DNA of 31,507 bases, taken from DAOMFM01 sp035429825 (lineage in GTDB: Bacteria; Acidobacteriota; Blastocatellia; UBA7656; JADIYM01). The DNA lies in contig JBGAKX010000046.1 of the NCBI GenBank assembly GCA_044224215.1, forward strand, positions 1-31,507, given 5' to 3'. Positions within the stretch are counted from its first letter, which is position 1; each line of letters starts with the position of its first letter. The notes below the pieces were generated by a model. It searched no databases and was not told the origin of the DNA. It saw only the letters and a program-made list of their open reading frames with translations. Positions 8,635-16,244 of this stretch are shown one piece after another. Both the position numbers and the translations under genes were made by a program.

Positions 8635-10308
8635 ATGGAGCTCGGCCTTCTCTCGATCGTACTCCACGCGCACCTTCCGTTCGTGCGCCATCCCGAGCAT
8701 CCCGAATTCCTCGAAGAGGACTGGCTCTTCGAAGCCATCAGCGAGACGTACATCCCGCTGCTGTACGCGTTCAGGAGTCTCGTCGAGCAGGGCGTGCACG
8801 TCCGCATGACGGTCGGAATGACTCCGCCGCTCTGCGAGATGCTGGCAGATCCGATGTTGAAGGAGCGCTACCGGAATCACCTGGGGCGCCTCGTCGAGCT
8901 TACCGAGCGCGAGGCCGTTCGGACGCGCGGCACCGAATTTCACGAGGCGGCCATCGCACATCGCGATCACTTCATGAATTCGCTCCGCATATACGACGAC
9001 GTCTACCACGGCGATCTGATCTCGGGGTTCCGCGAGCTTCAGGACGCGGGCGCGCTCGAGATCATCACGTCGGGAGCAACACACGGCTTTCTTCCCCTGA
9101 TGATGCGGCAGGAGGCGCGGCGCGCGCAGATCAGCGTCGGCCGGCGGAATTATGTAAAGCACTTCGGCAGGGAACCTCGCGGCGTGTGGCTCCCGGAGTG
9201 CGCGTACACGCCCGGTGTCGACGACCTCGTTGCCGAAGCGGGCATCAAGTTCTTCATGGTAGACGCGCACGCGATCATGTTCGGGACGCCACGGCCAGCA
9301 CGCGCGATCTACGCTCCCGTGATCACACCTGCGGGCGTTGCCGCGTTCGCGCGCGACGTCACGACCGGCGAGCACGTGTGGTCGTCGGAGGTTGGCTATC
9401 CCGGCGATCCGTTCTACCGCGAGTTCTATCGGGACCTCGGCTACGACCTCGACGACGAGCTGATCATGCCGTACCTGCACGCGGACGGCATGCGGCGCAA
9501 CATCGGCATCAAGTACCACCGCGTCACCGGAAAGGTCGCGTTGCACGAGAAGCAACCGTACCTGCCGAGTATCGCAACCGAGCGCGCGGCGGTCCACGCG
9601 GGCGACTTTCTGACGATCTGCCAGCGTCTCGCTGCCGATCTCGTCTCCACGATCGATAGAAAACCCGTGATTCTTTCCCCCTACGACGCCGAGCTGTACG
9701 GCCACTGGTGGTATGAGGGTCCGCAGTTCCTGAAGTACCTCATCGAGAAGATCCACTACGATCAGGACGTGATTCGGCTGGCGACGCCGATCGAGTACCT
9801 CGGCGAGTATCACGAGAACCAGCAGCAGGTTCCGTCGGCGTCCACATGGGGCGCGGAGGGCTACAACCGCGTGTGGATCAATCCGGACACCGACTGGATC
9901 TACTATCACCAGCATCGCGCGGAGGATCGAATGATCGAGCTCGCGCGCAGGTTCGCACACGCCGACGGGGATCTGCTGAGGGTGCTGAATCAGGCCGCGC
10001 GAGAACTGCTGCTCGCGGAGTCGAGCGACTGGGCGTTCATCATCACGACCGGGACAACCGTCCAGTACGCCACAAAGCGGTTCCGCGACCACGTCGGCCG
10101 ATTCAACGACCTGTACGACATGGCGGTGTCGGGAGCGATCGATCGACTACGAGAAGCTCGGCGATTACGAGTGGCGCGACAACATCTTTGCCGAGCTCGA
10201 TTACCGGGTGTATCGATAGTTGGATTACTTTGTGTCGTTCGGGGGCTTGCCGTGGACGGAGGCCTCGATGACCGCTTCGAGGCACCCCAAAGGGGTGCGA
10301 AGAAATAG
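8635..10308 (+). CDS. GH57 family 1,4-alpha-glucan branching enzyme-like protein, C-terminus frameshifted
   Basis: Glycoside hydrolase family 57, closest by motifs to GH57 glucan branching enzymes. Motif 1 is HAHLPFV (residues 11-17). THGFLPL is motif 2. WLPECAYTPG carries the expected nucleophile Glu. LSPYDAELYGHWWYEGP carries the expected acid Asp. STWGAEGYNRVW is motif 5. AAGGAAGG precedes ATG 8635. The nominal frame runs to 10308 and gives an Arg-rich tail, but the +1 frame from about 10148 reads YEKLGDYEWRDNIF then AELDYRVYR and stops at 10219, which fits the family's usual end. Dropping one copy of the tandem GATC at 10137-10144 joins the frames and gives a 526-residue enzyme. So the last ~25 codons are displaced, by a real mutation or a sequence error. 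Confidence 0.88.
   Translation: MELGLLSIVLHAHLPFVRHPEHPEFLEEDWLFEAISETYIPLLYAFRSLVEQGVHVRMTVGMTPPLCEMLADPMLKERYRNHLGRLVELTEREAVRTRGTEFHEAAIAHRDHFMNSLRIYDDVYHGDLISGFRELQDAGALEIITSGATHGFLPLMMRQEARRAQISVGRRNYVKHFGREPRGVWLPECAYTPGVDDLVAEAGIKFFMVDAHAIMFGTPRPARAIYAPVITPAGVAAFARDVTTGEHVWSSEVGYPGDPFYREFYRDLGYDLDDELIMPYLHADGMRRNIGIKYHRVTGKVALHEKQPYLPSIATERAAVHAGDFLTICQRLAADLVSTIDRKPVILSPYDAELYGHWWYEGPQFLKYLIEKIHYDQDVIRLATPIEYLGEYHENQQQVPSASTWGAEGYNRVWINPDTDWIYYHQHRAEDRMIELARRFAHADGDLLRVLNQAARELLLAESSDWAFIITTGTTVQYATKRFRDHVGRFNDLYDMAVSGAIDRLREARRLRVARQHLCRARLPGVSIVGLLCVVRGLAVDGGLDDRFEAPQRGAKK
10262..10283. repeat. 7-bp inverted repeat
   Basis: GCCTCGA (10262-10268) and TCGAGGC (10277-10283) with an 8-nt loop. 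It overlaps the left arm of the next hairpin by two bases, so the two structures compete. It lies in the gap after the displaced GH57 stop (10219) and inside the nominal frame to 10308. Confidence 0.5.
10282..10298 (+). terminator. Hairpin after GH57, possible terminator
   Basis: GCACCCC (10282-10288), loop AAA, GGGGTGC (10292-10298). A compact, very stable stem followed by a purine-rich stretch, not a U-tract, so classical intrinsic termination is uncertain. It lies between the convergent GH57 and aminotransferase genes. Confidence 0.5.
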
Positions 10309-10348
10309 CCGGGGGTCGAGGAGCGCGAAGCGCTACGACGACCCCCGG
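10309..10348. repeat. Nested hairpin sharing its core with 7551-7564
   Basis: Outer arms CCGGGGGTCG (10309-10318) and CGACCCCCGG (10339-10348) are perfect reverse complements. Between them AGCGC (10322-10326), GAA, GCGCT (10330-10334) form an inner hairpin. The 14 bases 10321-10334 are identical to 7551-7564, but the outer stem is unrelated. It could act as a two-way terminator between convergent genes or belong to a short dispersed palindromic repeat family. Confidence 0.6.
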
Positions 10349-10366
10349 TGCTGTCAGTGAGTTGGC

Positions 10367-10388
10367 GGAGACCCTGAAAGGGTCTTCC
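10367..10388. terminator. Hairpin between convergent genes
   Basis: GACCCT (10370-10375), GAA triloop, AGGGTC (10379-10384), extended by A-T, G-U and G-C pairs to 10367/10387. It ends 9 bases before the aminotransferase stop on the opposite strand, so it could stop either transcript. No long U-tract. Confidence 0.45.
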
Positions 10389-10396
10389 AGGTGTCG

Positions 10397-11746
10397 CTAG
10401 GGCTGAGCCACCGCAGCTGCGAACGACTCCTCGATGATCCGCAGCGCGACGTCGCAGTCATCCTTGTCGATGACGAGCGGTGGCGAAAGCCGTATCGACG
10501 ACGAACCGCACCCGATGATGATCAGGCCTCGCTTGAACGCTTCGTTCACGATGCGCTCGCGCAGTTCGACGTCGGGCTTGAGCGTCGCGCGCGACTCGAC
10601 GAGCTCGATGCCGATCATGAGTCCCTTGCCGCGAACGTCGTAGATCCGGTCGGGATGGCGCGCCTGAAGTTCGCGCACGCCGTTCATGAGGTACTCGCCC
10701 ATCTTCGCGGCGTTCTCGATCAGGCCGTTCTCGAGCAGTTCGATCGTCTTGAGCGACGCCGCGATCGCGACAGGATTTCCGCCGAACGTCGACGCGTGCG
10801 CGCCCACATGCCAGTCCATCAGGTCCGCGCGAGCGACGGTTGCCGACAGAGGAAGCCCTGACGCGATGCCCTTTGCGGTCGAGAAGATATCCGGCACCAG
10901 TCCGAAGTGATCGCTCGCCCACATCTTTCCGGTACGGCCCATTCCGGACTGCACTTCGTCGCAGATGATCAGGATGTTCTTCTCCTTGGCGAGCTTCACG
11001 AGGGCGTCGACGGCCTTCTGAGGAGGCACGATGTAGCCGCCCTCACCCTGGATCGGCTCGAAGACAATCGCGGCACAGTCTTCGGGCGGAACGGTCGTCT
11101 CGAACACCACGTCCTCGAGAAACTTCATGCATTCGACGTTGCACGTCTCGACCTTCTGGCCGTACGGGCATCGCGCACAGTACGGATATGGAATGTGCGT
11201 AACGTCGAGCACCTGCGCTCCGAACCCGCGACGCTGGACGTTCTTGCTCGCCGTCAGCGACAGCGCGCCCAGCGTTCGCCCGTGGAACGCGCTGTAGAAG
11301 CCGATGAACTTGCTGCGTCCGGTCGAGTAGATCGCCGCCTTGAGCGCGCCCTCGACTGCCTCGGCTCCCGAGTTGCCGAAATGCACGCGGCGCGGAACGT
11401 CGCCCGGCGCGACCTCGTCAAGCTTCTGGGCGAGCGCCGGCAGATGCGGGTAGTAGTAGTCGGCCGAACAAATGTGCAGGAACTCGTCTGCCTGCTGCTT
11501 GATCGCCTGGACCACTTCGGGGTGCGAGTGGCCCGTAGAACACACCGCGACTCCGGCATTGAAGTCCAGGAACGTATTGCCGTCGACGTCCTCGATCGTA
11601 GCGCCGGCGCCGCGCTTGACGACGAGCGGGTACATTCGCGTGTAACTCTGCGAGACCCATCGCTCGTCGTTCTCGATGACCTTGCGGGCCACGGGACCGG
11701 GGACCTCGGTCACGAAATTTGGTCGCTGTTTCTTTGGACTGGACAT
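10397..11746 (-). CDS. Class III PLP-dependent aminotransferase (4-aminobutyrate aminotransferase family)
   Basis: A 449-residue fold-type I PLP enzyme that moves an amino group from an omega- or alpha-amino substrate to a 2-oxo acid. Visible features: FGNSGAEAVEGALKAA (cofactor phosphate loop), FHGRTLGALSLT, the ICDEVQSGMGRTG Asp that pairs with the pyridine nitrogen, and FSTAKGIASG with the Schiff-base Lys at residue 292. The start of the chain (PGPVARKVIENDERW) and the CARCPYG insert resemble the GABA-aminotransferase/archaeal amino-acid racemase branch, so GABA, ornithine or an alpha-amino acid are all possible substrates. ATG 11746 has AGGAGA 5 nt upstream. An in-frame extension to 11935 is rejected because it crosses the predicted promoter. 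Confidence 0.9.
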   Translation of the reverse strand: MSSPKKQRPNFVTEVPGPVARKVIENDERWVSQSYTRMYPLVVKRGAGATIEDVDGNTFLDFNAGVAVCSTGHSHPEVVQAIKQQADEFLHICSADYYYPHLPALAQKLDEVAPGDVPRRVHFGNSGAEAVEGALKAAIYSTGRSKFIGFYSAFHGRTLGALSLTASKNVQRRGFGAQVLDVTHIPYPYCARCPYGQKVETCNVECMKFLEDVVFETTVPPEDCAAIVFEPIQGEGGYIVPPQKAVDALVKLAKEKNILIICDEVQSGMGRTGKMWASDHFGLVPDIFSTAKGIASGLPLSATVARADLMDWHVGAHASTFGGNPVAIAASLKTIELLENGLIENAAKMGEYLMNGVRELQARHPDRIYDVRGKGLMIGIELVESRATLKPDVELRERIVNEAFKRGLIIIGCGSSSIRLSPPLVIDKDDCDVALRIIEESFAAAVAQP

Positions 11747-11934
11747 CTGGTTCTCCTGTCGATTGCACCTCTCGGTGAGAGGGAGCGCGGACCGAAACTG
11801 CTGTAAATAGGGAAGAAGCGGGACAATTGCGACGCTGCAGTATGAGGCGGGGAGAACTAGTCGCCGAACAGGTTTCGGCGTATCGCTGTTGGCGCGAACG
11901 CTGACACAGATGATTTTCTCACCAGCATATTGCA

Positions 11935-11964
11935 CTTATAAGTCACCTGCGCCGTCGAGTGCAA
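11935..11964 (-). promoter_or_regulatory. Predicted promoter for the aminotransferase
   Basis: Read on the minus strand: TTGCAC (11964-11959), 18-nt spacer, TATAAG (11940-11935). This gives a leader of about 180 nt before the ATG at 11746. Confidence 0.5.
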
Positions 11965-11982
11965 GGCTGCCAAACTGGCTGA

Positions 11983-12011
11983 TTGACAACACGTTGCCGC
12001 TGTTGCAAGAT
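11983..12011 (+). promoter_or_regulatory. Predicted promoter for the 12077-14429 cluster
   Basis: Consensus TTGACA (11983-11988), 17-nt spacer, CAAGAT (12006-12011). The -35 is perfect and the -10 weak. It sits back to back with the aminotransferase promoter in a 330-bp divergent gap (11747-12076) that otherwise shows no gene. Confidence 0.5.
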
Positions 12012-12076
12012 GCCATCGGCGTCACACCGGACCGTTTATCCGTTTGTCCCTGTTCAGATTAGGAGTGCCATAACGC

Positions 12077-12589
12077 ATGCCCAAGGCTCAGGTGCTCGTC
12101 ACCATAACGGCTGAGGCTCTTGTCGATGTACCTGCGGATGTGCAGGACGTCGAGGGCTTCATTCGGCAGAATGTTGGCCTTGCGTGGGGTGGTCTCGAGC
12201 TCGCGTCGGTCGTGCAGACGCCCGGCATCACGCTCGACTACTTTGTCGTGCCCGAGCCGGAGCCGGTCCAGGAAGCCATCGTCGAGCCGGAGCCCGTCGC
12301 AGTCGACGCCGAGTCGACGATTGAATCTGCGACCGAGGAATCCGTTGTCGACGTGGCGGAGACCGTTGCGTCGTCAGACACGGCGCACGTGGAAGCTGCT
12401 CGGGTCGACGAGAGTACGGTTGCGGAGATCCTGGCGCGGTTTGACGATCCGGTGTTTGCTGGTCTTGTGAAGTCGGCGATTCGGGCCCGTGCGGCACAGC
12501 TCCTCGACGAGGTCGTCCAACAGGTCGTGTCCGAACTGGAGCCGTTGCTGCAGCGACATCTGGCCAGGAATCCCGACGGTAACAAATGA
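12077..12589 (+). CDS. Hypothetical acidic two-part protein, first gene of a coupled three-gene cluster
   Basis: A 170-residue protein I do not recognise. Residues 1-57 look folded and mixed alpha/beta (start PKAQVLVTITAEALVDVP). Residues ~58-115 are a Glu/Pro/Val/Ala/Ser-rich acidic stretch, probably disordered. Residues ~120-165 form a helical tail (DDPVFAGLVKSAIRARAAQL, then LLDEVVQQVVSELEPLLQ) of a kind that often self-associates. There is no signal peptide or membrane segment. AGGAG (12061-12065) precedes ATG 12077. Its stop overlaps the next start as ATGA (12586-12589), so it is translationally coupled to that gene. A scaffold or adaptor role is a guess from shape alone. Confidence 0.75.
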   Translation: MPKAQVLVTITAEALVDVPADVQDVEGFIRQNVGLAWGGLELASVVQTPGITLDYFVVPEPEPVQEAIVEPEPVAVDAESTIESATEESVVDVAETVASSDTAHVEAARVDESTVAEILARFDDPVFAGLVKSAIRARAAQLLDEVVQQVVSELEPLLQRHLARNPDGNK

Positions 12590-14091
12590 CGCCAGACGAG
12601 AACGCCCGCGAGACAAAGCGCCTGGACGCACTGGTCGTCGATGTCGAAGACAGCACTACGCTGCTGAAGCTCTACATCGGGCGCCTTCTGAAGGCCCCGG
12701 GCAAGTCGAACTACTACGCGTCGCTCGTCGAGCATACGCGCGAGATCGAGAGCGACATCTTGTCGCTCGACGAATCGACCGGCGGGCGCGACTACCTGCT
12801 CAGGTTGAGCAGTGTCCTGACACGGCTTGCGACCTCGGTTGCCGAATCGGGGCACGCCACGTCCGAGCAGATCCTCGCGATGCAGGAGGCCGTCGACGCG
12901 CTCGAGGGCCAGCTCTACCACATGCTGCGCATGGATTCAGGTGGATCGCGCGAAGTGCTCGAATCCATCGACAGGCTCGAAGTAGCCGCGAACGCCGGCG
13001 ACGCCGAACCTCGAGCCACACACGCTCACGACGCCGAGCATGCACATCCCGGTTTGAGCGACCACTTCGAGGAGGATCCGTTCGACGAGTTTGCGCTGTC
13101 GGACGATTTTCTCGAGGAGCTTGTCAGCGGGCTCGATGCGCTTGACGGCACCGCGACAGGTGACGCCGCATCGGGAAGCGGCGACGACCATCAGGGCCCC
13201 GCGGTCTCCGCATTCCGAATCGATACTGACGAGGTCGAGCCGGGACCGATTCAACTCAACGCCAGCGAGGTGGCGGCGCTCAAGGAGCTCTTTGCCAACA
13301 TCGCATCGGCCTATGTTGGTCCGATTACGGATTTCATCGGCCGTCTGCGCGTCGGACCCGTTACGACGGGATGGGTCGACCTGTGCGTCCCGGCCGTCAG
13401 TTCGATGTCGCGCGCCTCGGAGTCGATGGGTTACACGGACCTGAGACACGCGCTCGACGTCTTTGGAGCGCTTCTCGAGAAGATTCGAGCCGAATGCCGC
13501 GTCGTGGACGGCGAGAACCGTGTCGAGGTGCTGACGTCGTACCAGGGCCTTGCCGACCTGCTGCCGGCAACGTTCCCGATCGTCGAGCCGGACCCGAACG
13601 CCGAGTCCGAGTCGATCATCCTGAACTCGCTCCTCAAGCAGATCAAGGGTGTCGGCAGAATCACGATCGGACGGCTGTTTGCGGCCGGGCTCGTGTCGCT
13701 CGAGTCCTTCTATGTGGCAGATCCATCGGATCTCGCGGCGGCTGCAGGCCTTCGGCTCAACCTTGCGACGAGCATCTGCGACCGGTTCCAGCAGTATCGA
13801 GAAGTCTCCGAGCTCGCGAGCGATCGAGATCTGGTGCTTCGGCGGCTCGAATCGCTCGTCGACGAGCTCCGCACGGCGCAGTTCGACTTCAAGAAGGCGA
13901 CGCTCGAGGAGTGGTACACGCACAAACAGTCGCGGTCGAAGGCCAGGGCCCGGAGGTCGCGACAGCAGATCATGTGGAAGATCAACGTCGCGCTTGCCGA
14001 GATCGGCGAGATCGCGTTGCTGAACGACTTGAAGGACGAGATTTACGACAAGCGCCTTGCGCGTCTCGCCAATCTCGTCGCGCAAGGATGA
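12586..14091 (+). CDS. Hypothetical protein with helix-hairpin-helix region and possible degenerate Hpt-like domain
   Basis: A 501-residue, probably cytoplasmic protein. Residues 1-125 are helical. Residues ~140-215 are an acidic, His/Asp/Gly-rich linker. Residues ~225-330 are a helical domain whose SSMSRASESMGYTDLRHAL segment recalls the His-phosphotransfer helix, with Ser where the phosphorylated His would be; this is a weak resemblance by eye. Residues ~340-400 carry LLKQIKGVGRITIGRLFAAG, followed by DPSDLAAAAGL, a helix-hairpin-helix pair of the type found in DNA repair and recombination proteins. Residues 400-501 are charged and coiled-coil-like, with an Arg-rich patch (RSKARARRSRQQ). 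It is joined to both neighbours by ATGA overlap or close spacing. DNA binding is an inference. Confidence 0.8.
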   Translation: MTPDENARETKRLDALVVDVEDSTTLLKLYIGRLLKAPGKSNYYASLVEHTREIESDILSLDESTGGRDYLLRLSSVLTRLATSVAESGHATSEQILAMQEAVDALEGQLYHMLRMDSGGSREVLESIDRLEVAANAGDAEPRATHAHDAEHAHPGLSDHFEEDPFDEFALSDDFLEELVSGLDALDGTATGDAASGSGDDHQGPAVSAFRIDTDEVEPGPIQLNASEVAALKELFANIASAYVGPITDFIGRLRVGPVTTGWVDLCVPAVSSMSRASESMGYTDLRHALDVFGALLEKIRAECRVVDGENRVEVLTSYQGLADLLPATFPIVEPDPNAESESIILNSLLKQIKGVGRITIGRLFAAGLVSLESFYVADPSDLAAAAGLRLNLATSICDRFQQYREVSELASDRDLVLRRLESLVDELRTAQFDFKKATLEEWYTHKQSRSKARARRSRQQIMWKINVALAEIGEIALLNDLKDEIYDKRLARLANLVAQG

Positions 14092-14111
14092 CAGCGAGAG
14101 GCTTGGAGCTG

Positions 14112-14429
14112 ATGTCGACGTCTCGAATCGAAGCGTTCCGCGCAATGCTCGCAAAGGACTCGTCCAACGTGCTTGCACGTTTCGGACTGGCGAACGAACT
14201 GATCAAGTCGGCCGAGTTCGAGACGGCGCGGGCCGAACTGGAAGAGTACGTCACGGCGAGCGATGACGAGGGCGCGGCGTATCGGCTTCTTGCGCGGGCG
14301 TACGAGGGTCTTGGCCGACGCGACGACGCCATCGACGCGTACCGGCGCGGAATCGACGCAGCAACGCGCCACAATCATCCGTCGATGGTCGCCGAGTTCG
14401 AGATGAAGATCGAGGATCTCGAAGGCTGA
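14112..14429 (+). CDS. Small TPR-repeat protein, third gene of the cluster
   Basis: A 105-residue protein made of tetratricopeptide-like helices: RFGLANELIKSAEFETARAE, then YRLLARAYEGLGRRDDAIDA, plus a final amphipathic helix (MVAEFEMKIEDLEG). Such modules bind partner proteins. ATG 14112 has GAGAGG 10 nt and GGAG 3 nt upstream. An in-frame ATG at 14088 overlaps the previous stop as ATGA but lacks a spaced Shine-Dalgarno sequence; using it would add 8 residues. It ends 10 bp from the end of the convergent kinase gene. It probably assembles with one of the two preceding proteins. Confidence 0.78.
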   Translation: MSTSRIEAFRAMLAKDSSNVLARFGLANELIKSAEFETARAELEEYVTASDDEGAAYRLLARAYEGLGRRDDAIDAYRRGIDAATRHNHPSMVAEFEMKIEDLEG

Positions 14430-14439
14430 CGGGCGACGG

Positions 14440-15378
14440 CTAGCGAGCGCCGGCGAGGAAGTCCTCGAGCTCGCGTCGCGTCGGGAGACCACCGCGGGCG
14501 CCGATTCGCGTGCAGTTCATCGCCGCAACGGCGTTCGCTGCGACGAGGCAGTCGTCGAGATCGCGACCCGTGAGGAGTCCGTACAGAAAGCCCGCGTGAA
14601 ACGCGTCGCCTGCGCCGGTGGTGTCCTTGACGTCGACGACAAACGCAGGCGTCTCGATGAACCGTCCATCGCAGAGCGCAAGCGAGCCACGCGAGCCGAG
14701 CGTCATGGCGATCACGGGATTGCCAAATCGCTCGTGCACCGCCTGGAGCGCATTGCGGGGATCGGCGATACCGGTGATCCGTTCGGGGAACTCCTCGGAC
14801 GCGAGAAGGTAGTCGACCAGCGGGTACAGATCGCCGCCGCCGTAATCCTTGTCAACGTCGATTGTCACGGGAATCCCGCGCGCGCGAGCCCACGATGCAG
14901 CGAGTACTTCGGCGGCGATGTTGTGCCCGTCGACGTGGAGCGTGCGCGACGATTCGATTCGCTCGCGGTCGAGCTCCGCAGGAAGGACCGCAACTCGGTC
15001 GTCGCGTCCCCACATGACCGTACGCTCGCCGGTGCGTTGATCGACAATGATGATCGACATCTGGGATCGGACACCTTCGACAACACGGCACGCCGAGCAG
15101 TCGACGCCCTCGGCGATGATCGATTCAAGCTGGAGCCTGCCTTCATCGTCGGACCCGACACGGCCGACATACTGCGTCCGGAAGCCGAGCCGCGAAAGCG
15201 ACACCATTGCTGTCGCGGCCTGACCGCCGAAGAGAATCTGGCGGGAGCGGATCTCGACCTTGGACCCGTGTGCCGGATATTCGGCGACGACGACGACGAG
15301 GTCGACGGCATTGAGCCCGATCGCCGTCGCGTCAAACGTCCACGAACCGTCGGTCGGCGCTGGCACGGGAACGCGCAT
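14440..15378 (-). CDS. PfkB-family carbohydrate kinase
   Basis: A 312-residue ribokinase-fold kinase that uses ATP to phosphorylate a sugar or related small molecule. N-terminal substrate signature FGGQAATAMVSLSRLG; C-terminal signature DTTGAGDAFHAGF, with the catalytic-base Asp at residue 258. The family covers ribokinase, fructokinase, KDG kinase, sulfofructose kinase and adenosine kinase, and no neighbour points to one of them. ATG 15378 is preferred over an in-frame TTG at 15384 because GGAG lies 8 nt upstream. It follows the OmpA-like gene on the same strand, with a long hairpin between them. Confidence 0.88.
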   Translation of the reverse strand: MRVPVPAPTDGSWTFDATAIGLNAVDLVVVVAEYPAHGSKVEIRSRQILFGGQAATAMVSLSRLGFRTQYVGRVGSDDEGRLQLESIIAEGVDCSACRVVEGVRSQMSIIIVDQRTGERTVMWGRDDRVAVLPAELDRERIESSRTLHVDGHNIAAEVLAASWARARGIPVTIDVDKDYGGGDLYPLVDYLLASEEFPERITGIADPRNALQAVHERFGNPVIAMTLGSRGSLALCDGRFIETPAFVVDVKDTTGAGDAFHAGFLYGLLTGRDLDDCLVAANAVAAMNCTRIGARGGLPTRRELEDFLAGAR

Positions 15379-15400
15379 GCGCAAGGCTCCAGAATGAGAT

Positions 15401-15452
15401 CGGCGGGCACGAGCGCGGCAAGTACGTATGCCTTGCGCGCTCCTGCCCGCCG
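15401..15452 (-). terminator. Long hairpin between the OmpA-like and PfkB genes
   Basis: CGGCGGGCA (15401-15409) pairs with TGCCCGCCG (15444-15452). After a C-C mismatch, GAGCGCG (15411-15417) pairs with CGCGCTC (15436-15442). After a bulged G, CAAG (15419-15422) pairs with CTTG (15432-15435). That is about 20 bp around a 9-nt loop. No U-tract follows on the minus strand and the PfkB ribosome site is close below, so it could terminate, attenuate or protect the OmpA-like mRNA. Confidence 0.6.
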
Positions 15453-15473
15453 AGCGTTTGGTATGGACCGCTG

Positions 15474-16160
15474 CTAGTCGCGAACGGCCGAAACCATGAT
15501 GCGAACCTCGACACGACGATTCTCGGCACGGCCCTCGCGCGTGGTGTTGTCAGCCACGGGCATCGCCTTGCCGAATCCGAGCAGGTTCATACGGAAGAGG
15601 GGAAGACCCTTCATCGCCAGGTACTGATAGACCGTGCGTGCGCGTCGGTCGCTGAGGCCCTGGTTCTTGGCATCACTGCCCGTCGAATCCGTATAGCCCT
15701 GAATGTCGAGTACGAAGCCCTTCTTGCCGACAAGCTCGGCAGCCAGAGCATCGAGCGTCGCCATCGCCGCGTCATCAAGGGTGTCCTTGTTGAGCGCAAA
15801 GTTGACGGTGACAGTCTTCTGCAGGCTGTACGAGTCGATGTTCTGAATAAGGGTATCCACGCGCTGATTCACCTGGGTAGCCTTATTGCCGGCTTCCGTC
15901 GCCTTGACAGTCGCCGAATCGGCGGTTGTCTGGGCGCGGTCAGCTCGTGCCTTCGCATCGGACACCTCGGAGTTGAGGCGCTGAATGTCAGCAGAGTTTC
16001 GACGCGAAGTTTCCTCGAGTTCGCCGGTACGCGACTCGAGCGGAGCAACTCGCTCGTCAATACGCTGGCGCACATACTTCTTGGTGGCACAGCCGTATGA
16101 CAGCATCGAGCCGCAGACGAGTGTCATGAGCAGCGTTACCTGCAGTTTTCTATACGGCAT
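15474..16160 (-). CDS. OmpA-family peptidoglycan-associated lipoprotein-like protein
   Basis: A 228-residue envelope protein likely to tether the outer membrane to peptidoglycan. It has a hydrophobic signal segment (VTLLMTLVCGSMLSYGC) with Cys 24 as probable lipidation site; the lipobox SYGC is imperfect. Next come ~85 residues of Ala/Asp/Thr-rich coiled coil with heptad spacing, like SlyB/Lpp spacers. The C-terminal OmpA domain (~105-225) contains GYTDSTGSDAKNQGLSDRRA, holding the conserved Asp and Arg that grip diaminopimelate, and ends AENRRVEVRI. ATG 16160 has GGAGG about 10 nt upstream; an in-frame extension to 16415 runs across the promoter region and is rejected. Confidence 0.9.
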   Translation of the reverse strand: MPYRKLQVTLLMTLVCGSMLSYGCATKKYVRQRIDERVAPLESRTGELEETSRRNSADIQRLNSEVSDAKARADRAQTTADSATVKATEAGNKATQVNQRVDTLIQNIDSYSLQKTVTVNFALNKDTLDDAAMATLDALAAELVGKKGFVLDIQGYTDSTGSDAKNQGLSDRRARTVYQYLAMKGLPLFRMNLLGFGKAMPVADNTTREGRAENRRVEVRIMVSAVRD

Positions 16161-16202
16161 TTGAAAGCTACCTCCAGACTTGATGAGACTAATCACCGAC
16201 AA

Positions 16203-16232
16203 TTGCGGGGGCCTGAAGTCGTTCGATATACT
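16203..16232 (+). promoter_or_regulatory. Predicted promoter for the exported protein at 16288
   Basis: TTGCGG (16203-16208), 18-nt spacer, TATACT (16227-16232). The transcript would begin near 16239, leaving a leader of about 50 nt. Confidence 0.5.
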
Positions 16233-16244
16233 CAGGCGAGCGGG

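Noticed and set aside
8551..10092. 513-codon minus-strand open frame over GH57
   Set aside because: The plus strand carries all five GH57 motifs; the antisense has none.
11747..11935. N-terminal extension of the aminotransferase to 11935
   Set aside because: It crosses a predicted promoter, has no family similarity, and ATG 11746 has a good ribosome site.
12228..12921. Minus-strand frames over the acidic protein
   Set aside because: Shadows of the coupled plus-strand genes, which have ribosome sites and ATGA coupling.
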